A DNA stretch of 64,000 nt, taken from NCBI GenBank assembly GCA_014773175.1, contig VXCM01001558.1, positions 163,555 to 227,554 on the forward strand, written 5' to 3'. The DNA is from Lucifuga dentata. Taxonomy: Eukaryota; Chordata; Actinopteri; Ophidiiformes; Bythitidae. Each line of letters opens with the position of its first letter. The stretch's first letter is position 1. This document shows, piece after piece, positions 24,845-38,919 of the stretch. The translations under genes were made by a program, and so were the position numbers. The notes beneath the pieces are model-generated. The model saw only the letters and a list, made by a program, of their open reading frames with translations. It did no database searches and was not told the origin of the DNA.

Positions 24845-27352
24845 CTTACGTCGGTTCCGTGGCTCCTCGTGTGCAGCGTGGGATCTTCGATGGGTAATGC
24901 TTAAAACACCCTAGCAGATACAGCTTCTCGTACACACGTACACTAGTCACATACACACACACACAGGTGTAAATAGAAACGTTTATCAAGCCAACCATAT
25001 TAAAATTTTAAGTATTCCGGTGAAGTTTTTCATAATAAACTATTTTTAAAGCACCACTTCCAAAGTTTTTGAATAACGTAAATATATGACAAATCTGGAT
25101 AAACTATTTTTCAAAGTCCATATAAAGGGCAATACACGGGTGCAATACATGTTTTAAATATAAAGAATGTCTTGGTGGGTACTTTAATCGTTGTTGCACG
25201 ATCAGTTACACATGTTATGCTTTTATTTTGAAGGCAACGTCAGGTGCTGTATTTCCGACTTTCACCGTCTACGCCACTTTAACACACGTACAAAAGGGTT
25301 TTCAAAGCCCTCAATAATGTCTTAAAAGGTAGATCCACATAGCAAACGAGTACCTTAACACCTTTAACATGAAAACGCCAAAGGGATGATTGATAAATTC
25401 TGAGCCTAGCACAAAAAGGTTTAACTCACAGATGTTCCAGTTATTTACTTTTCATCCATTCATCAATTCTATTTTGGCCTCTGAGAAACAGGTTTCTGCT
25501 GATGCCTATTAACTCCTACAGCAGTTCACTATCATTATTTTTAACCAGAATTGTTCCATGTTTACGTAGTTGGGTACCCTTGGGCACTCTGACACTATAA
25601 TCACTTAGTTCAAACAAATATAATAACTAAGTTATATATAATATCAAAGTTGATGTGCAAAAAATTATGTCATCAAAAATATTTAATAGTTCTTGGTCAC
25701 TTCTTCAGGCTCAGGACATATCAATCAAATCTCGAACATTGTTTAAAGATCAGGAGCAAAGCTCTAAAACCGACATTCACCGCTTGTAGCTGTGTGCATC
25801 TCACTGGATTTTTCTGGATCATAGACAACTCACTATAGTTGGGGCTCCCTCCCCATACATTGATGTCAATTTAATAACGAGGTATTGTGACCTAACAAGG
25901 TGTGTGTGTGTGTGTGTATACCACTTAGTCATAGTGTGCTGTCTCACTTCCAAGCCACCTAACAGCAAACTAGAAATTAATTAGTGGATGTTGGAGTCAT
26001 CATCATTCTCTCATTTTAATTTATGTTTACTGGGTGTTTGATAGGTCTATTACTACTTGAATAGTTTTGTAGAGTTGACTAATGCACATTTCACTCCTCC
26101 AAAATTATATTTCAAGATGAATGACCAGAAAATCTACCCCAAAATATTTTTTTGACAAATGTAAAGATAATAGATTTAACGTTTATTGATATTTATTTTA
26201 ACAACTTTAAAAACAGTTCCCACAAAATGCAGTTGTCTTCAGAAAACTTGAGGCTTTGCATACAAATTGCACTAATTCACATAAAAAAGAAGAAGAAAAA
26301 AAAGAGACCTGATTGTGAGATTCAAAAAGATTTCTATAAAAGCAGTGTAGAGGTAAGCCCTTGCTTCATTAATTAGTGCATAGTTTACTTACAGAAACTG
26401 ACCAAGAGAATAGCAATTCCAGCTATGTGGCACTTTGGAAGTTCATTTGAAAATACAGCAGATCACAAACTGACTGAATATATATTTTCTGTGTGTCATT
26501 TAATGACGTGACATGACATGTGGAAGGACAGGTTCTGCGTTTCATTAAATGATATAATGGGATGGATAAAGCTGGTATGCATTTCTCCTCACAAAGAAAC
26601 TAGGATGCCACTTCCCTCACCCCNAAAAAAAAAAAAAAAAAAAAACATAAAATAAGCATGCGCTGCCATTAGAGGACAATTTTATGTCCCACTCCTGAGA
26701 TTTGCACAAAGTGCATAAGGTCTGTCATCACACCGAAGCTGCATTTTCCGGTTTAGTACATATTTTCTGTTCTGTTTTAAATTGCCAGACCTGGAGATAG
26801 GTTTGTATTGTGGAAAAATACAACCGAGTAAAAGAGAAAACAAATCTTCTCTGGGGTCTTCATAAACTACTTTTTGGAGATAATCTTCTGATAACAGTCA
26901 TTCATAATATTTCACACTGAAAGTCTTGCTCACAGTGTTAACAGCGTGTTTGTCAAAGCAAAGTGAAATCATCAGAAATAACACAAAGCAGAAAATAAAA
27001 TTTTGTTTTCTAAACTGCGCTATGACTGAAAAACTCCATGATTAAAACCCTAGTTGACCTAAAGATACATTACATAGTGTTAATTTAAAACAAGCTATAA
27101 AACGTGTATCTATCCTTTTTTCTCTAAAAACTCTTATCTTCCCAGCAACAATTCACAGGAAAAACATGAACACACCTGAAAACATTGTACTGTAATGTCA
27201 AATAATATAGAAATTATCCTTCAAAATAACATTTTTGACAAAATCGGCACAAGTAAAACAATAAAATAGTTGGGTATAAAGTTGAGAGCAAATGAACAAA
27301 CAAAACTCACACATGAGCATGAAGCCAGAGAGGCATTAAATGCTAATCAGCT
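24845..27352. other. intergenic region between ghrhr and fyco1
   Basis: No coding exon recognised. It should contain the ghrhr 5' UTR and promoter (just above 24844, with no clear TATA element seen) and the fyco1 3' UTR (below 27353). There is a short GT run near 25900 and an N followed by poly-A at 26624. Confidence 0.5.
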
Positions 27353-30300
27353 TCAGGGAAAGTCACTTCCATCATAGATGACAGGTTTCTCCATTGTCAG
27401 ATGATACAAGACTTTCTTTGAAATGAACCTGTATGAAGAAGGATGTAAATCAAAGGTCTGCAATCTGACAACTGAAATGACAGAAAACTGGCTTGAAGGC
27501 TGGTGTGCACGTGAAAGTGCACATGCACACCCAGGCAGTGAGTGATGGCTGAAAACACAATTAGAGTTTAAACATTTGTCTTTTTACACATTTCTTTAAC
27601 CTAGGAGATTCAGTGGTAGGACAAAGAATGCTGGATGTTAGGAGTTCCCTACCGTGAGAACGAGTTGTCAAAGATGAGTGTGTAAAGGCCAGGGTGTCGC
27701 ACTTTCAGTTGTCCCTGAATTGTCTCTTTATGGGAGTTGCAGCGTGTCAGAGGAATCAGGACCTGAGAGTAGAACAGAAACATGAGTCTGGGGTGGAACT
27801 CAATTTCTGATTCGGATGTCATTTGACGGATTAAAAGTTACCTGCAGTTTGGAAATGTAATCATTAACCATTACTAACTAGGTCGGTGTATTTATAATCA
27901 GAAGATAAAGTTTATATATATATGTTCTTCTGCTATCAGCAAAAATACAATAATCAGTGTCATCTTCACAATAGTACTAAAAAAAAAATATCCACCACAC
28001 TTTGAATTAAAAGAAAATTTAAAGCACTGCAAAGGACAGCAGATAATGGACATAACGGGGAGTTTGTTGATAATGTATTAATTTAAATCCTGTGACATTT
28101 TTTGTGCAATTTACTGTAACCTGCTGAGCAACAACGGCAACCTGCAGTGATTCTGTTTCTTTAGCACAAAGTGAATGGCCCTCTCTGTAGGGTGGGCCTC
28201 ATGAAAGCATGTATAATATTTACCATTTGCTGTAATCCTTGTGTTTGGTAAAAAACTTCTACTGTTGAGTTATCAGTCAGTTTTGATGTGGCTGCAATGT
28301 TCAACAGAGAAAATGCCATTCTTTCAGCCTCTTGATGTTGAGCATCAGCCTTTATGAAGCACTTCATGTCATAAGTATTCACACAGCTTACCTACTGTGC
28401 TGAACTGCTGTCTCAAAACACACTATTCTTTGTAGAAAACATACATACAGAAGTGTACCCACATGTACGCTACCTTTGACTGTTCTATGCAAGAGGCTGG
28501 GGTTTCCCGGTAAACCACGCTAAAGGAGATGCTCTTGGGCTCTGAAGAAAACATCCAGCTGATGGTTGGCCCAGCGTTGTTCACAGAAACAGTTATTACA
28601 CTGTAACAGCTCGACTTGATGAAAAGCTCCCGAGAACCATCACCAAACTGAGAAATATCATCAATGCTGAGAGGCACAGCCGTGCTATAATGAGGACAAA
28701 TGAATTTTAAGATGTACGGAAGCGCAATTAAGTTTATCCCAAAGTGACTAATCATTAGCTAATTAAATAAGTTGAGGACTCACGAGACATCTCCGGATCT
28801 AAGAAGGTTGATCTCTGAATCCTGAACAGTGGAAACGTGCTCATCAGGGTCATCGGGTGACACATCTCCTGTACCTCTGCAAATTTTAGTACAAGAGAAG
28901 AATTCATTTCCTGTAAGGACACTGAGACAGATTAGATGCTTTCCTTCAGAATAAATAACAGTGAAACAAATAAGATGAGCATGTCAGTGTAGCTGGTAGA
29001 CACACATTTGTCTTTCAAAATGTCTTGCTGCTACACTCAAGCATCTTTACTATTCATTTTAAGTGGATTATGGATATTATCCATAGTTCATTCATGACTA
29101 TACTGTACACTTTAAAGGACCAAACTGGTGTTTTTGCAAGTTTGAGCCCATTTAATTTATATTTAACATTATTACCACTGGCCATTAATGCAGGCAATGG
29201 TTTCAGTTCATGTCAATGCAATGGGGACACAACTGAAACATGCTACAGAGAGTTAACAAATGACAGCTAATTGGCTGGGGTCAAATTTATGATATTGTTG
29301 CATGGTGATAGTACAAATTGCTCTTAAAAATGTCCTGAAAGGTGCATTCAGGCATCTTCCTTATGTTATTTCAATCACCATACTAAATTATTAGTAACTG
29401 ACCCAAAACTCTCAGATGTGAGATTTTTTTTCACCAGCACAAAAAAAAAAAAATCAAAAAAAAATCATTTGACCTGCAGAGAACTGGCAGAAATGTAACA
29501 AATAGGTTAAGTTGTAGCAAATGAGCTGAAAAACACTAATATGCTCCTGTAACTGGATTTTGGATTTTAGAGATCAATTATGTATAAGACTTGTGAAAGC
29601 GACAACTTGACAATTGTTGACAACAAACCTTTTCCTGATATCTTACAGTCCCACATAGCATGACAGATTTTCCTCAGTTTATTGGTTTTGGTTTATTACA
29701 TATATAAAACAACAACAATGTGGAATGATATATGAATCTGCATCTCCTACAAAAGGGATTTGTAAATCACATCTTAGCACAAGTTATTTTACTATTATGT
29801 CATCGCCCTCATGGTCATTGCCAAGTCTCATCCTTCATTTTATCCTGACTTTGATTTCGAGTAAAAACAGCAACAATGAGTCATGAATAAAACTAAGCAA
29901 CGTGCGTAAAGATCATGAGAAACATAAAGGTAAAGAAGTTACTGAGTGTGTGTATTTGTGACAGTTGGTGTATATCTTTGCTGCATAAATGCGAGGGAAT
30001 TAGGAAGACGGTCTTTTTGCAAATCATAGATAGATACAGTAGATAGATACTTTATTGATCCCGAGGGAAATTTAAGAATCATTAAAAATCATTTATACAC
30101 ACGAAGCTGTGATATCCACTGTACTCACATATCGACTGCTGCTGAAGGCCTTCGGTCTTGTTCCCCCTCCAGGGAGCCTCCTGTGGTCTGGGAGGTGGTA
30201 TCGCTGTCGTACACTCCATTCACTTCCTCTTCAGTAATGATGTCAAAAACTCCATCGTCAGATTTGTTGCTGGGATCTGAAACTGATAGGAACTATAATG

Positions 30301-33300
30301 TATTAAGATAACAAACTGCAGTATACAGAAAACACTGCCAGCTGCTCTCCGTCGTTAGGATTATTTCAAAAATGAATGCGTATCAAATAATGATTAAATT
30401 TAATTTAGTTTAAATTAAAATCAAAATGCAGAAGACAGATATTTACAGTAAATGTTGACACAAAAAATGTTAACATAAAGAAAATGTCACCCCCTTCCCC
30501 TTTTTTCTACTAAGTAAGCCTGGAATGGGTTTCTGTCCTTGTTCCTCAATACGGCAAAGCAATCCTTCTCAGTTCTGTTTCAGTGACCAGTTAATATACT
30601 AGAAAAGCAATCTGAGTATTTGACAGAGGGTCAGAGAATATGGTGCTAAACTCTTTGACTACGCAGTAACTTAGTGGCGATTATAGAAGATCATAAGTTC
30701 ATTCCATATAAAAATATACGGCTGTGACATCAAAGACACATTTGTGGACATTTGAGAATTGGTTCTCAACACATCTCTCACCTGTTACCCTGGGAGTGGG
30801 TTTATATGGGGTCGGCTCGGGAGGTAACTGGGGTGCAGGTCCGGGTGGGGGGGGCTGGGTGTCAGCAGGATTCAGCTCGGCTTGTGTGAACCTCTCCACC
30901 ACTGCACTGTGCTGCGTGTAACATCCCCTACAGCAGCGCTCCTTCTTCCCGCTGTGCTTGGTCGTCACAAAGTTGTTGCTGCAGTAGTAGCAGAAGATGT
31001 GGCCACAAAGCCTGAGAATAGATAAATAAAATTAATAAGACATGAACATATGTCAGCCATAATTATACATCTAATTTTATTAGCCGTAATAAGAGACTAT
31101 TTGCTGTCTTGTATGCTGGGAAAGAGAGAGACCACAACAGATGCTGAGTCATGTATTATTAGTTTTAGTATTACTCGTCCTAAAAAGGAATGCCATTAGC
31201 AACACAAAGTCCCACTACCCACTAAATTCCCACCTGCAGTGGTGTTTGCGTAGCCACCAGGTGAACTGGCTGCGGCAGTCAGGGCAGTGAGTGACGTCTT
31301 TATCATCCAACCACCAGCGCTCCTCTGCTCTAAGTTTCTGCTCAAACTCCAGAGCGTCGGACTTCTGCCACAGAGCGTCCTTATCCCTAATGATGCACAG
31401 AATAGACACACAGTTAAAACATTCTTTAGCCATAGCTGTGAACTGGTGCTAATAAATCTTGACTTAAGACACATTTAGATTCAGGGTTTTTTTTTATTTT
31501 TATTTGCATACTAAGAAATAAATTGCAAACTTTTGATCACCATTTCAAAGCTCCTCTGGAAGCAGATGGAACATGACTATACACCATAAATAAACTTGAC
31601 TAACCTCAAATCCAGCACACGATGTTAGTTGTGACTGGCATGGTTTGTATGTATATTTATTCAAATTCATCCCTCACATGTCCTTCCCTGTTGCCTGTCA
31701 CTAATTTGCCAAATGCTACAATAAGAATGCAGCAAAAGACACGTCGTACTTTATAAGCTCGATGAGTCGCTCCTCAAGGTTCGTCTTGGTTTTGCTGAGG
31801 TCATCGATCTCTGCAGCCATCTTGAGGTAACTGCTTTGTTTCTCCACTTCTGCTGTGTGAAGTTTCTGCTTCAGATCCTCGCACACCTTTTGCAGAGCCG
31901 AAAGTGCATCTTCAGCACTGAAGAAAGTAAAATAAGTTAGTGGTCTTTGTGTGGATATCACATGAAACGTAGCAATGGTCTCAATCTTACCCATTCAGCG
32001 AGCCTCTGAGTCGCTGAACCTCTGTTTCACTCTCGCAGATGGCAGTTTCTGACTTTGTGATGTAAGAGTCTTTCTCACCACCAAGCTGCAAGTACTGCTC
32101 ATTCACAGCCTTTATCCAATATAATTGGAACACACACAGAATAAAGAAAAACATTTGATGTTATTATTTCTGAATTCAATTATTATTATTGTTATTATTC
32201 AATTACTATTATTATATTGAAGATTGTTGGCAAATTTGCATGTATTTAAAGGTCCCACAAAATGAACAACGCTTTTTCTGTATCATTACTTTGTTTCCTT
32301 TGTGTTTCACGTTGAGCAATTGAACAAAATTATTATATCAAAGCCATTTTATAGTGTCTTTAATTGGATAAGGACCAATACACTGCTGCGATATTTTAAA
32401 CCTGAGCATCTCTTCAAGTGGCCACATTCTGCAATCACAGAAAAGTGCTCTGGCAATAAATTATTATTCATAAAAAAAGAAACATGAAAAGATTTGCCTG
32501 CCTGTGATCATCAACTCTTAATGAGCGTTACGTGATATCAGCATGCCATTAAATCCCACATGGCTTCTTATCCTAGATGACAGTGAATTTTCTACGCCGC
32601 CACATCTCTGTGAAAATACTTATTCCCTACAGATCTAAGAAGGCTTTCTACCACCACTATGTATGACTCTCTAGGCAAACATGAATGATGTGACGCTTGA
32701 AAGATGCAAACCTCTAGCTCAGAAACTTTGGCCTCCAGTCTGGAGATGTTCTTCAGCTCCCCTTCCAGCTGTGTTTTCACCTTAACCAGCTGTTCATTTA
32801 AACTCTGAAAGGTGTTTCAGAGTTTAAAAGAAAAGAAAAGAAAACAAAACAAGGTAACTTAACTGGATACCCTGACATTAAAAAAAGTCTATAGGGCCAA
32901 AATACTGGATCAGCATAATTAGGAAATCCTGGTTGAACACACCTTCATCTGGATCTGATGATTCATGCTCTCTGAGCTCATCTGGAACTTGACAGCCTCC
33001 ATCTCCTCTTGGCTGCTGTCCTTGAAGCTCTGCGCTTTGCTCTGGACCTTTTCCAGCTTCTCCTGGAGCTCCTGTATAATCCCTGGAAGCTTCTGCGTTT
33101 GTGTCAGCTCCTCTCTTATGTAGTTATTCTCCAGCTGCAGTTCTGCCATGCAGTCCTCCAGTCGCTCCACCTCTTTCTTGAGCTCCTCAATCCTGGAAGC
33201 ATCTCCTGCAGACTGCTCTTTGGCCTCTTCCTTCTCTGCACTCAGCTTACAGATGCTCATCCCCAACTCTGCCATCTCTATGTTCGCCCTGTGCAAACCT

Positions 33301-36300
33301 TCACGAGCCTCACCGTTCTCAAGGACAAGACGGGCATTTTCAGACTTAAGGAAGGCCAGCTCTTCGTGGATGGAAGCCTCAGAACGAGCTGACTGGGCAC
33401 GGGCAGTTGCTTCTCTGTCACACTCTTGAATTAGCGCCTCTTCTTTCTTCTTGCTCTCCATGAGCTCTGCAATGTGCTTCTGATTTAGTGTCTCTGTTTG
33501 GGATTTAAGCTGCTCTGTCAAAGTCCTGAGTTCATCTCTCTGGGCCTCTGTCACCTCCAGCTGTGCTTGGGACTTCAGCTTCTCCTCCTCAGATCTCTGT
33601 AGCTGCACCCTGAGGTCCAGGACTTCTGCCTGGAGCCTGGACACGTCTTTCAAGCTCATCTCCCACTGGCTTTCAACCATAATCAGTTTGGCACTCGCGT
33701 CCTGGTTCTCCTTGGCATGGATGGCACTCCTCTCCAGTTGGGATTTCTCCATTGCTTGTTTCTCAGAGGTAAGCCTCTCAATCGCTTCTGTCTGTCTGGC
33801 ACAGGCTGCTTCTGCATGGGCTTTAGCTGTCTCAAGCTCCTCCTCCCTGACCTCCAGAGCTTCCAACTTACACTGCAGCTCCAGAATTTTTTTTTCTTTA
33901 TCCTCCAGCTGGGCCTCTTTGGTTTGGAGCTGTTGTTGAAGGTTGGCTTCATTTTTGCGTGAAGCTCCTAAGTTTTTCTCCAGCTCTCCGATCTGCCCAT
34001 GAACATTCTTCAGGTCTGCCTGCATGCTGCTGAGAGCTGCCTTCACAGCATCTTGCTCTCCTCTCAGACTCTGGTTCTCCTGCTCCAGCCGCTTTGCTGC
34101 AGCCTCTGAGAGCTTCACAGCCGTGGTCACTCGCTGCAGACTCTCGTCCAGGCTGCGGTTCTCCTCACGCAACCTTTTTTCTTTTTCATTCACTGTCATC
34201 TTGGTATCATCCAGCTGGTCTCTAACTTGTTTCTCAGAAGCCCTTACAGTTGCTAATTCAGCCTCAAGCACAGTTCTGTTTTCTAACATTTCCTTTTTCA
34301 TCTCCTCATTATTCTTCACTGTGGTGAGCAGTTTCTCGTTCAATTCCATTAGATTGATGCACTGTGTCTTGTAGTCTTCTATCTTTTTGGCCTGTTCTTT
34401 GCCATTACCCTCCAGCTCAGTTAAGGAAATGGTCAGTTTGTCCTTGTCTGTGGTCAGGCTTTGGTTCTTGGCTTCTAGCTGTTGTAGTGTCTGACAGCTG
34501 GATGTTAGCTCCGCCTCTTTCCTCTTAAGCTGCTCCTTCAGGGAAGTGATCTCTGTTTGTAAAGAGCCTTCAATATTCCTTTGCATTTCATCTTTATCTT
34601 CTTGTGCTCTCCTCCTGACTTCTTCCACCTGTATCTCCTTCTCCTCTATAAATCTCTGGAGGTCCCGAAGCTGCTTTTGCAGGTTGGTGGCCTCCTTCTC
34701 TCTCAGCATCAGGGTCCCCTGCAACTTATCAAGGGCGTAGCATTGTTCCTCCACTTTTGCCTCCAACTTGGCCTTCTCCTCAGATGTTGATGTTATTAAT
34801 GCACCAAGTTTTGTGTTACCTTCTATTGCCGCTGCCTCCTTGACTCTCAATTCCTCCTCCAGTCTTTCTGCCTGCCTCTTCCTCTCATCTGCCTCAGTAA
34901 CAGCTTCAATCTTCCCTTTCTCTGCCTCTTTCAATCTGTCCAGCAACTCATGTATCTTTTGTGCTGAATCAAAGTGACTGGCTGCCTGCTGGCCCTTCTC
35001 ACTCAACACCCCATCCAATTTGGCCAGGAGGTCTATGTTCTTCCCCTCAGCAGCTGCCAGTTTTTCCTGGAGGAAGCGCTGTTTGGCATCCTTGGCTCTT
35101 TCTCCAGCTCTGAATGCTTCCAGCTCTCTGGACAGGGCCTCCTCTCTCTCCTGCAGAGCTCTGAATGCTCCCTGCAAGTCCTGCTGCTCCTCTTGGGCGG
35201 CAAGCGACACATCCAGCTGCCTCTGGAGCTCCACTACTACCCCGCTGAGCTCAGCAGCCTCCTTGCCCAGCTGCTGCACCCTGTCTAAGAGCTCTCTCTG
35301 CTTCAGCTCTGACTGGTCGAGCTCCAGCCGGAGGTCGTCCACTGTACTGGTATCTTCACTGCAGGCAGGCAGAGACTCATTCAGATCATTCAGCAGACTG
35401 TGACCATATTCTGGGCTGCAGGGGAAATCAGGTGCGTGCTGAAGTGTTGCATATGCATAGGGTGAAAACATGGGAGGAGGACAGAATAGAGGAAGGGATT
35501 ATGAATATTGTTTTAAAAGTGATAAAGTGTGTTACTTACAGATGCATTTCAAATCATGATGGAAATGACATGACAGGATATTAAACTCATCTGTTACCTG
35601 TGAGTAGCTGCTGGCCAAACTGTTTATGCTGGAACTGCGACTGGGTGCTTTCCACATGTGGCCAGGCGAGTTTGCCACTCCCAATGTCTTCCTGTTGATC
35701 AAGAAATCAATCTGATACTGTTAATGCTGTTAAATAATAAATTCTAACTACCCATAAAACCAAGTGCTAAGAACAAAGAAATGCTGCATTTGCACACACT
35801 AATTTGTTCATTTCTTGTTGCTTTGTTTTATATACAAATATTTGAATATATTCTGAGTATTTGATCTGCTTTCTATGTGAGATTTGTTTTATTTGTTACC
35901 TTGCAAAGGTGGGCCAGGATGCATCAAGGTCATGACCCCTTGAGGCCACATCAAACTGGATCTCATTGAGCTCATACAGGTGATTGATGATATCAACACT
36001 AAGGTGGGGCTTCAAGAAGGGGCTTCTTGCATAGTACCAGTCACTGTGGGTTAGTCAGGCCACAAAAGAAGGACATAGAAAAACAACATGAACTAATGAC
36101 AGTCTCTGGAAAGACAGTGTTATTTTGATTCTGACACATCAACAAATATGGTGAGCTCATACATAAGCAGAGTGATTCCTGTACAGTATAACCAAATAAC
36201 TACCTTAAAACCTATCACAATTGAAAAAAATATATATATTTTTTAAAAAAGGCCTTTGCTGGTTTATTTCTACTTATAGAGTTTACATTGGGACTGTTGA

Positions 36301-38808
36301 CTTTTTTCATATCAGTTTGTCTACTATCAGGGGAACTTGGCAGCTGTACCAGGAACTACCTTCTCAAAAATAATCCACCTTGCAAACTTTAATGTTCTAT
36401 GAGTATTTTATCTAAGAATTTGTTTTGGCCAGTAAAGCAGTTACTGTACAGCTAGACTGAACACCAAAACCAAAACTGCCAAATGTTTACAAAAAATGTC
36501 AGTTACATGCAGGTAGTAGCAAATAGGTTATAACAACAAGTACCACTAGCATTTTCCTTTTAAACTAAAAGTAAGCATGTGCATTTTCACAGATATTTCT
36601 AAATGCTTTCCCAAGACTGCATCATTAAAAACAATAATGATGCACCATAGTGTTGGTAAGACTGTTATTTAAATTTAAGGGTCTGTAAACTGAAGTAGTG
36701 CTATGGAACAGATGGAGAAACACCACAATGGAAGAACAAGATTATGTTTTTAAAGAAGAAAAAAGAAAAGAAAATGATTTGGAAATCACAAGTATTACTA
36801 CACCTAATCTTCCCATTTCTCAGAAAATTGACTCATGATTTCCACTCAGTTTTAATATGTAACAAACCCTGCCATCCAAAACATGATGCTTTATTTTTCC
36901 AGTGATTTTAATCTCATTTGAACAATTCTTCCCGTACAGGGGAAAAAAAAGTCCTAACAATTGTTGTTTCAAAGATTCATGAAGCTTTTTTTAGGCTCTG
37001 ATATGGGATCTCAACAACAATTGTTTTACCTGGTGATCCTCTGGTTCATCAGGCATTGCTGCAGTGTGTCAGCCAGTCGCTGATGTACGAGAGAATAGCG
37101 AATAAATGCTCGTCCCTTCCCCACAGATGTCTTCAGCTACCAAAAGCAAAACAAGACAGTATTTTACACTGCGCAGGTAAGGCTGTTCTCTCCCTCTCTA
37201 TATATATGTATTGAGAGGCATAATCTTTCTCTTCTTGAGGAAACATATCTCACAAGTTTTTTAAAAATGTATTCATTCACTAAAAATTCATTTTCATTCA
37301 TTAATTTTGCCAATCTCAACTTCAACTGTGCATACTGTATATATTATCATGACATAAACACCCAGTTAATAGCTATTTTAAAACCAACACCGATACCGAG
37401 CACAGGAATAAGGCTATCTAATTTAATAAAAATAAAAAGACAACATATTAAAATGTGTTGCTGAAAAATTACAGTGAATGAATATAAAACAAAATATCAA
37501 AAAATAAGGATCTTCATACCTCAGAGATAGATTTGACAAAGCGTATCCCGTCATTAGCTCCTTTGATCTTTGCCAGGCAGTCAATAAAATAATCCCAATA
37601 ATCTTTTTTGGTGCCGAGAAATGTGGTTTTCTCTTTTTGGTCAAACTGAAAGGTAAAAACAGTTGGAATGCAAAATTGTTGAATATGGCATATGAGACAA
37701 TATATTGCTTTTTAGCAATAAAACAAAGAATTGAAATAATCAATTTGCAGATGTATTTCCCCAAACTGCTATGCATCCTTATTTGTGATCATTTTAAGTC
37801 ATCATCTCGCATAATATCTAAAATTTACAATCTATAAAGATGTAATAGCTTTGCAAACTAAAAATGGAAATGATCAATCATGCTTTAAATAATAATATAT
37901 CTTGTTTTAATTTTTGATAAATATATCTTATTCTCATCTTCATGAATTAGTTTACACAATATGAGCAAATTCACACCTGTAGCAGATACTCCAGTTTGTA
38001 GGAGAATTTGTGCAGGTTGCTGCTGTCATCTGTGATTGGCTCCCCACTTTCCCTGTACTCCTTAGCAAGCTCTGCAACCGCCTCTGAAACCCACAGAGAC
38101 ATGAACAAAGATCACTAATAATAGCAACACTGTTTCATGTGCACACAGGAAACATCAAAACCTGCCCTGGGAGGAAAAAAAATCATGAAGCATAACTCAC
38201 AAGCTTCTAATCTATACAGACACTGTGGATATTTTAACCAAAACAGAAAAGAACAGCTCGCCTTCATATATAGTCATTTATAAGGGTTTTATCAAGGACA
38301 CAAGAAGCAGGAAAGAAAGCAGCATAAGGCAGAAAAAGTGATATGGAGGTCACAAGCTAAAATAAATGGAAAAATTATACCGCCAGTTATATTTGATTTT
38401 ATTATCACAGCCACACACACACACACACACACCACTCTATCACCAAATCTCTGCTCCCACCCTGTTCAGCCACATCATCTGTTCAATAACCAACATCTGT
38501 TCAAAAACACTTGCCTCTTATCCATCGAATAAATTGGAAGGACACCCGTGATGGGTGCACTTTGAGCACATGCTCTGTGTCTCGCTGCATGCTGAAAAAG
38601 GCTTTCTGTCTGTCTCTACCACACCTTTACAGCACACACACACGGTCATCCCAAACCAGGTTACCAGGAGGGGTCAGATGTTCCAAAGATAAAGGCAGTA
38701 CTCTTAAATTTTACACTGGGACTAAAGTCATGGCATCATGCTCCACCTTTCCAACGCTTCCGTTTTTTTTTCATCAATCATGCCATGTCAGCCAGAATTG
38801 CCTGCAAA

Positions 38809-38846
<38 letters not shown>

Positions 38847-38919
38847 AAGTTGGTGTACCATGCAGATCTCTGATAATCCTCTGAAGTTGGCTCTCCCCGA
38901 CAGTAGCTCCAGCAGCCAT
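27353..38919 (-). CDS. fyco1: FYVE and coiled-coil domain autophagy adaptor 1
   Basis: Adaptor that links Rab7- and PI3P-positive late endosomes and autophagosomes, via LC3, to kinesin for plus-end transport. Seventeen coding exons: 38919-38859, 38083-37977, 37645-37520, 37136-37030, 36043-35900, 35691-35598, 35438-32943, 32804-32712, 32109-31991, 31917-31750, 31386-31234, 31011-30782, 30276-30129, 28876-28784, 28684-28474, 27762-27653 and 27428-27353. They sum to 4536 nt (1511 aa; human about 1478) with all phases consistent. A RUN domain spans roughly residues 30-182 ([30 protein letters not shown]). The coiled coil is mostly one 832-codon exon (residues 214-1045). The FYVE finger is near 1195-1250, with WWLDD, RKHHCR and CGHIFCYYC. 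The LC3-interacting motif [13 protein letters not shown] follows at about 1305-1317, then a C-terminal GOLD domain ending VIYDGSDFP. The LIR separates it from RUFY proteins. Next to xcr1, as in mammals. Confidence 0.96.
30025..30076 (-). repeat. LINE-type 3' tail with TATC repeats
   Basis: On plus it reads gatagatac, then tttattgatcccgagggaaa. On minus this is GGGATCAATAAAGTATC followed by TATC units, a frequent 3' end of teleost non-LTR elements with the AATAAA signal inside the element. It is in a fyco1 intron. The family cannot be named from this fragment. Confidence 0.5.
38408..38432. repeat. (CA)n microsatellite
   Basis: Short CA run in the first coding intron of fyco1. Confidence 0.85.
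38811..38845. repeat. (CT)n(CA)n microsatellite beside fyco1 exon 1
   Basis: Compound CT then CA repeat, ending about 14 bp beyond the donor site of the first coding exon of fyco1. Length change here could affect the splice context. Confidence 0.85.

Noticed and set aside
33009..35403. Several long plus-strand open frames (up to 127 aa)
   Set aside because: They are antisense shadows of the fyco1 coiled-coil exon; they are Leu/Ser-rich as expected from reversed Glu/Lys/Gln codons and have no start or splice context.
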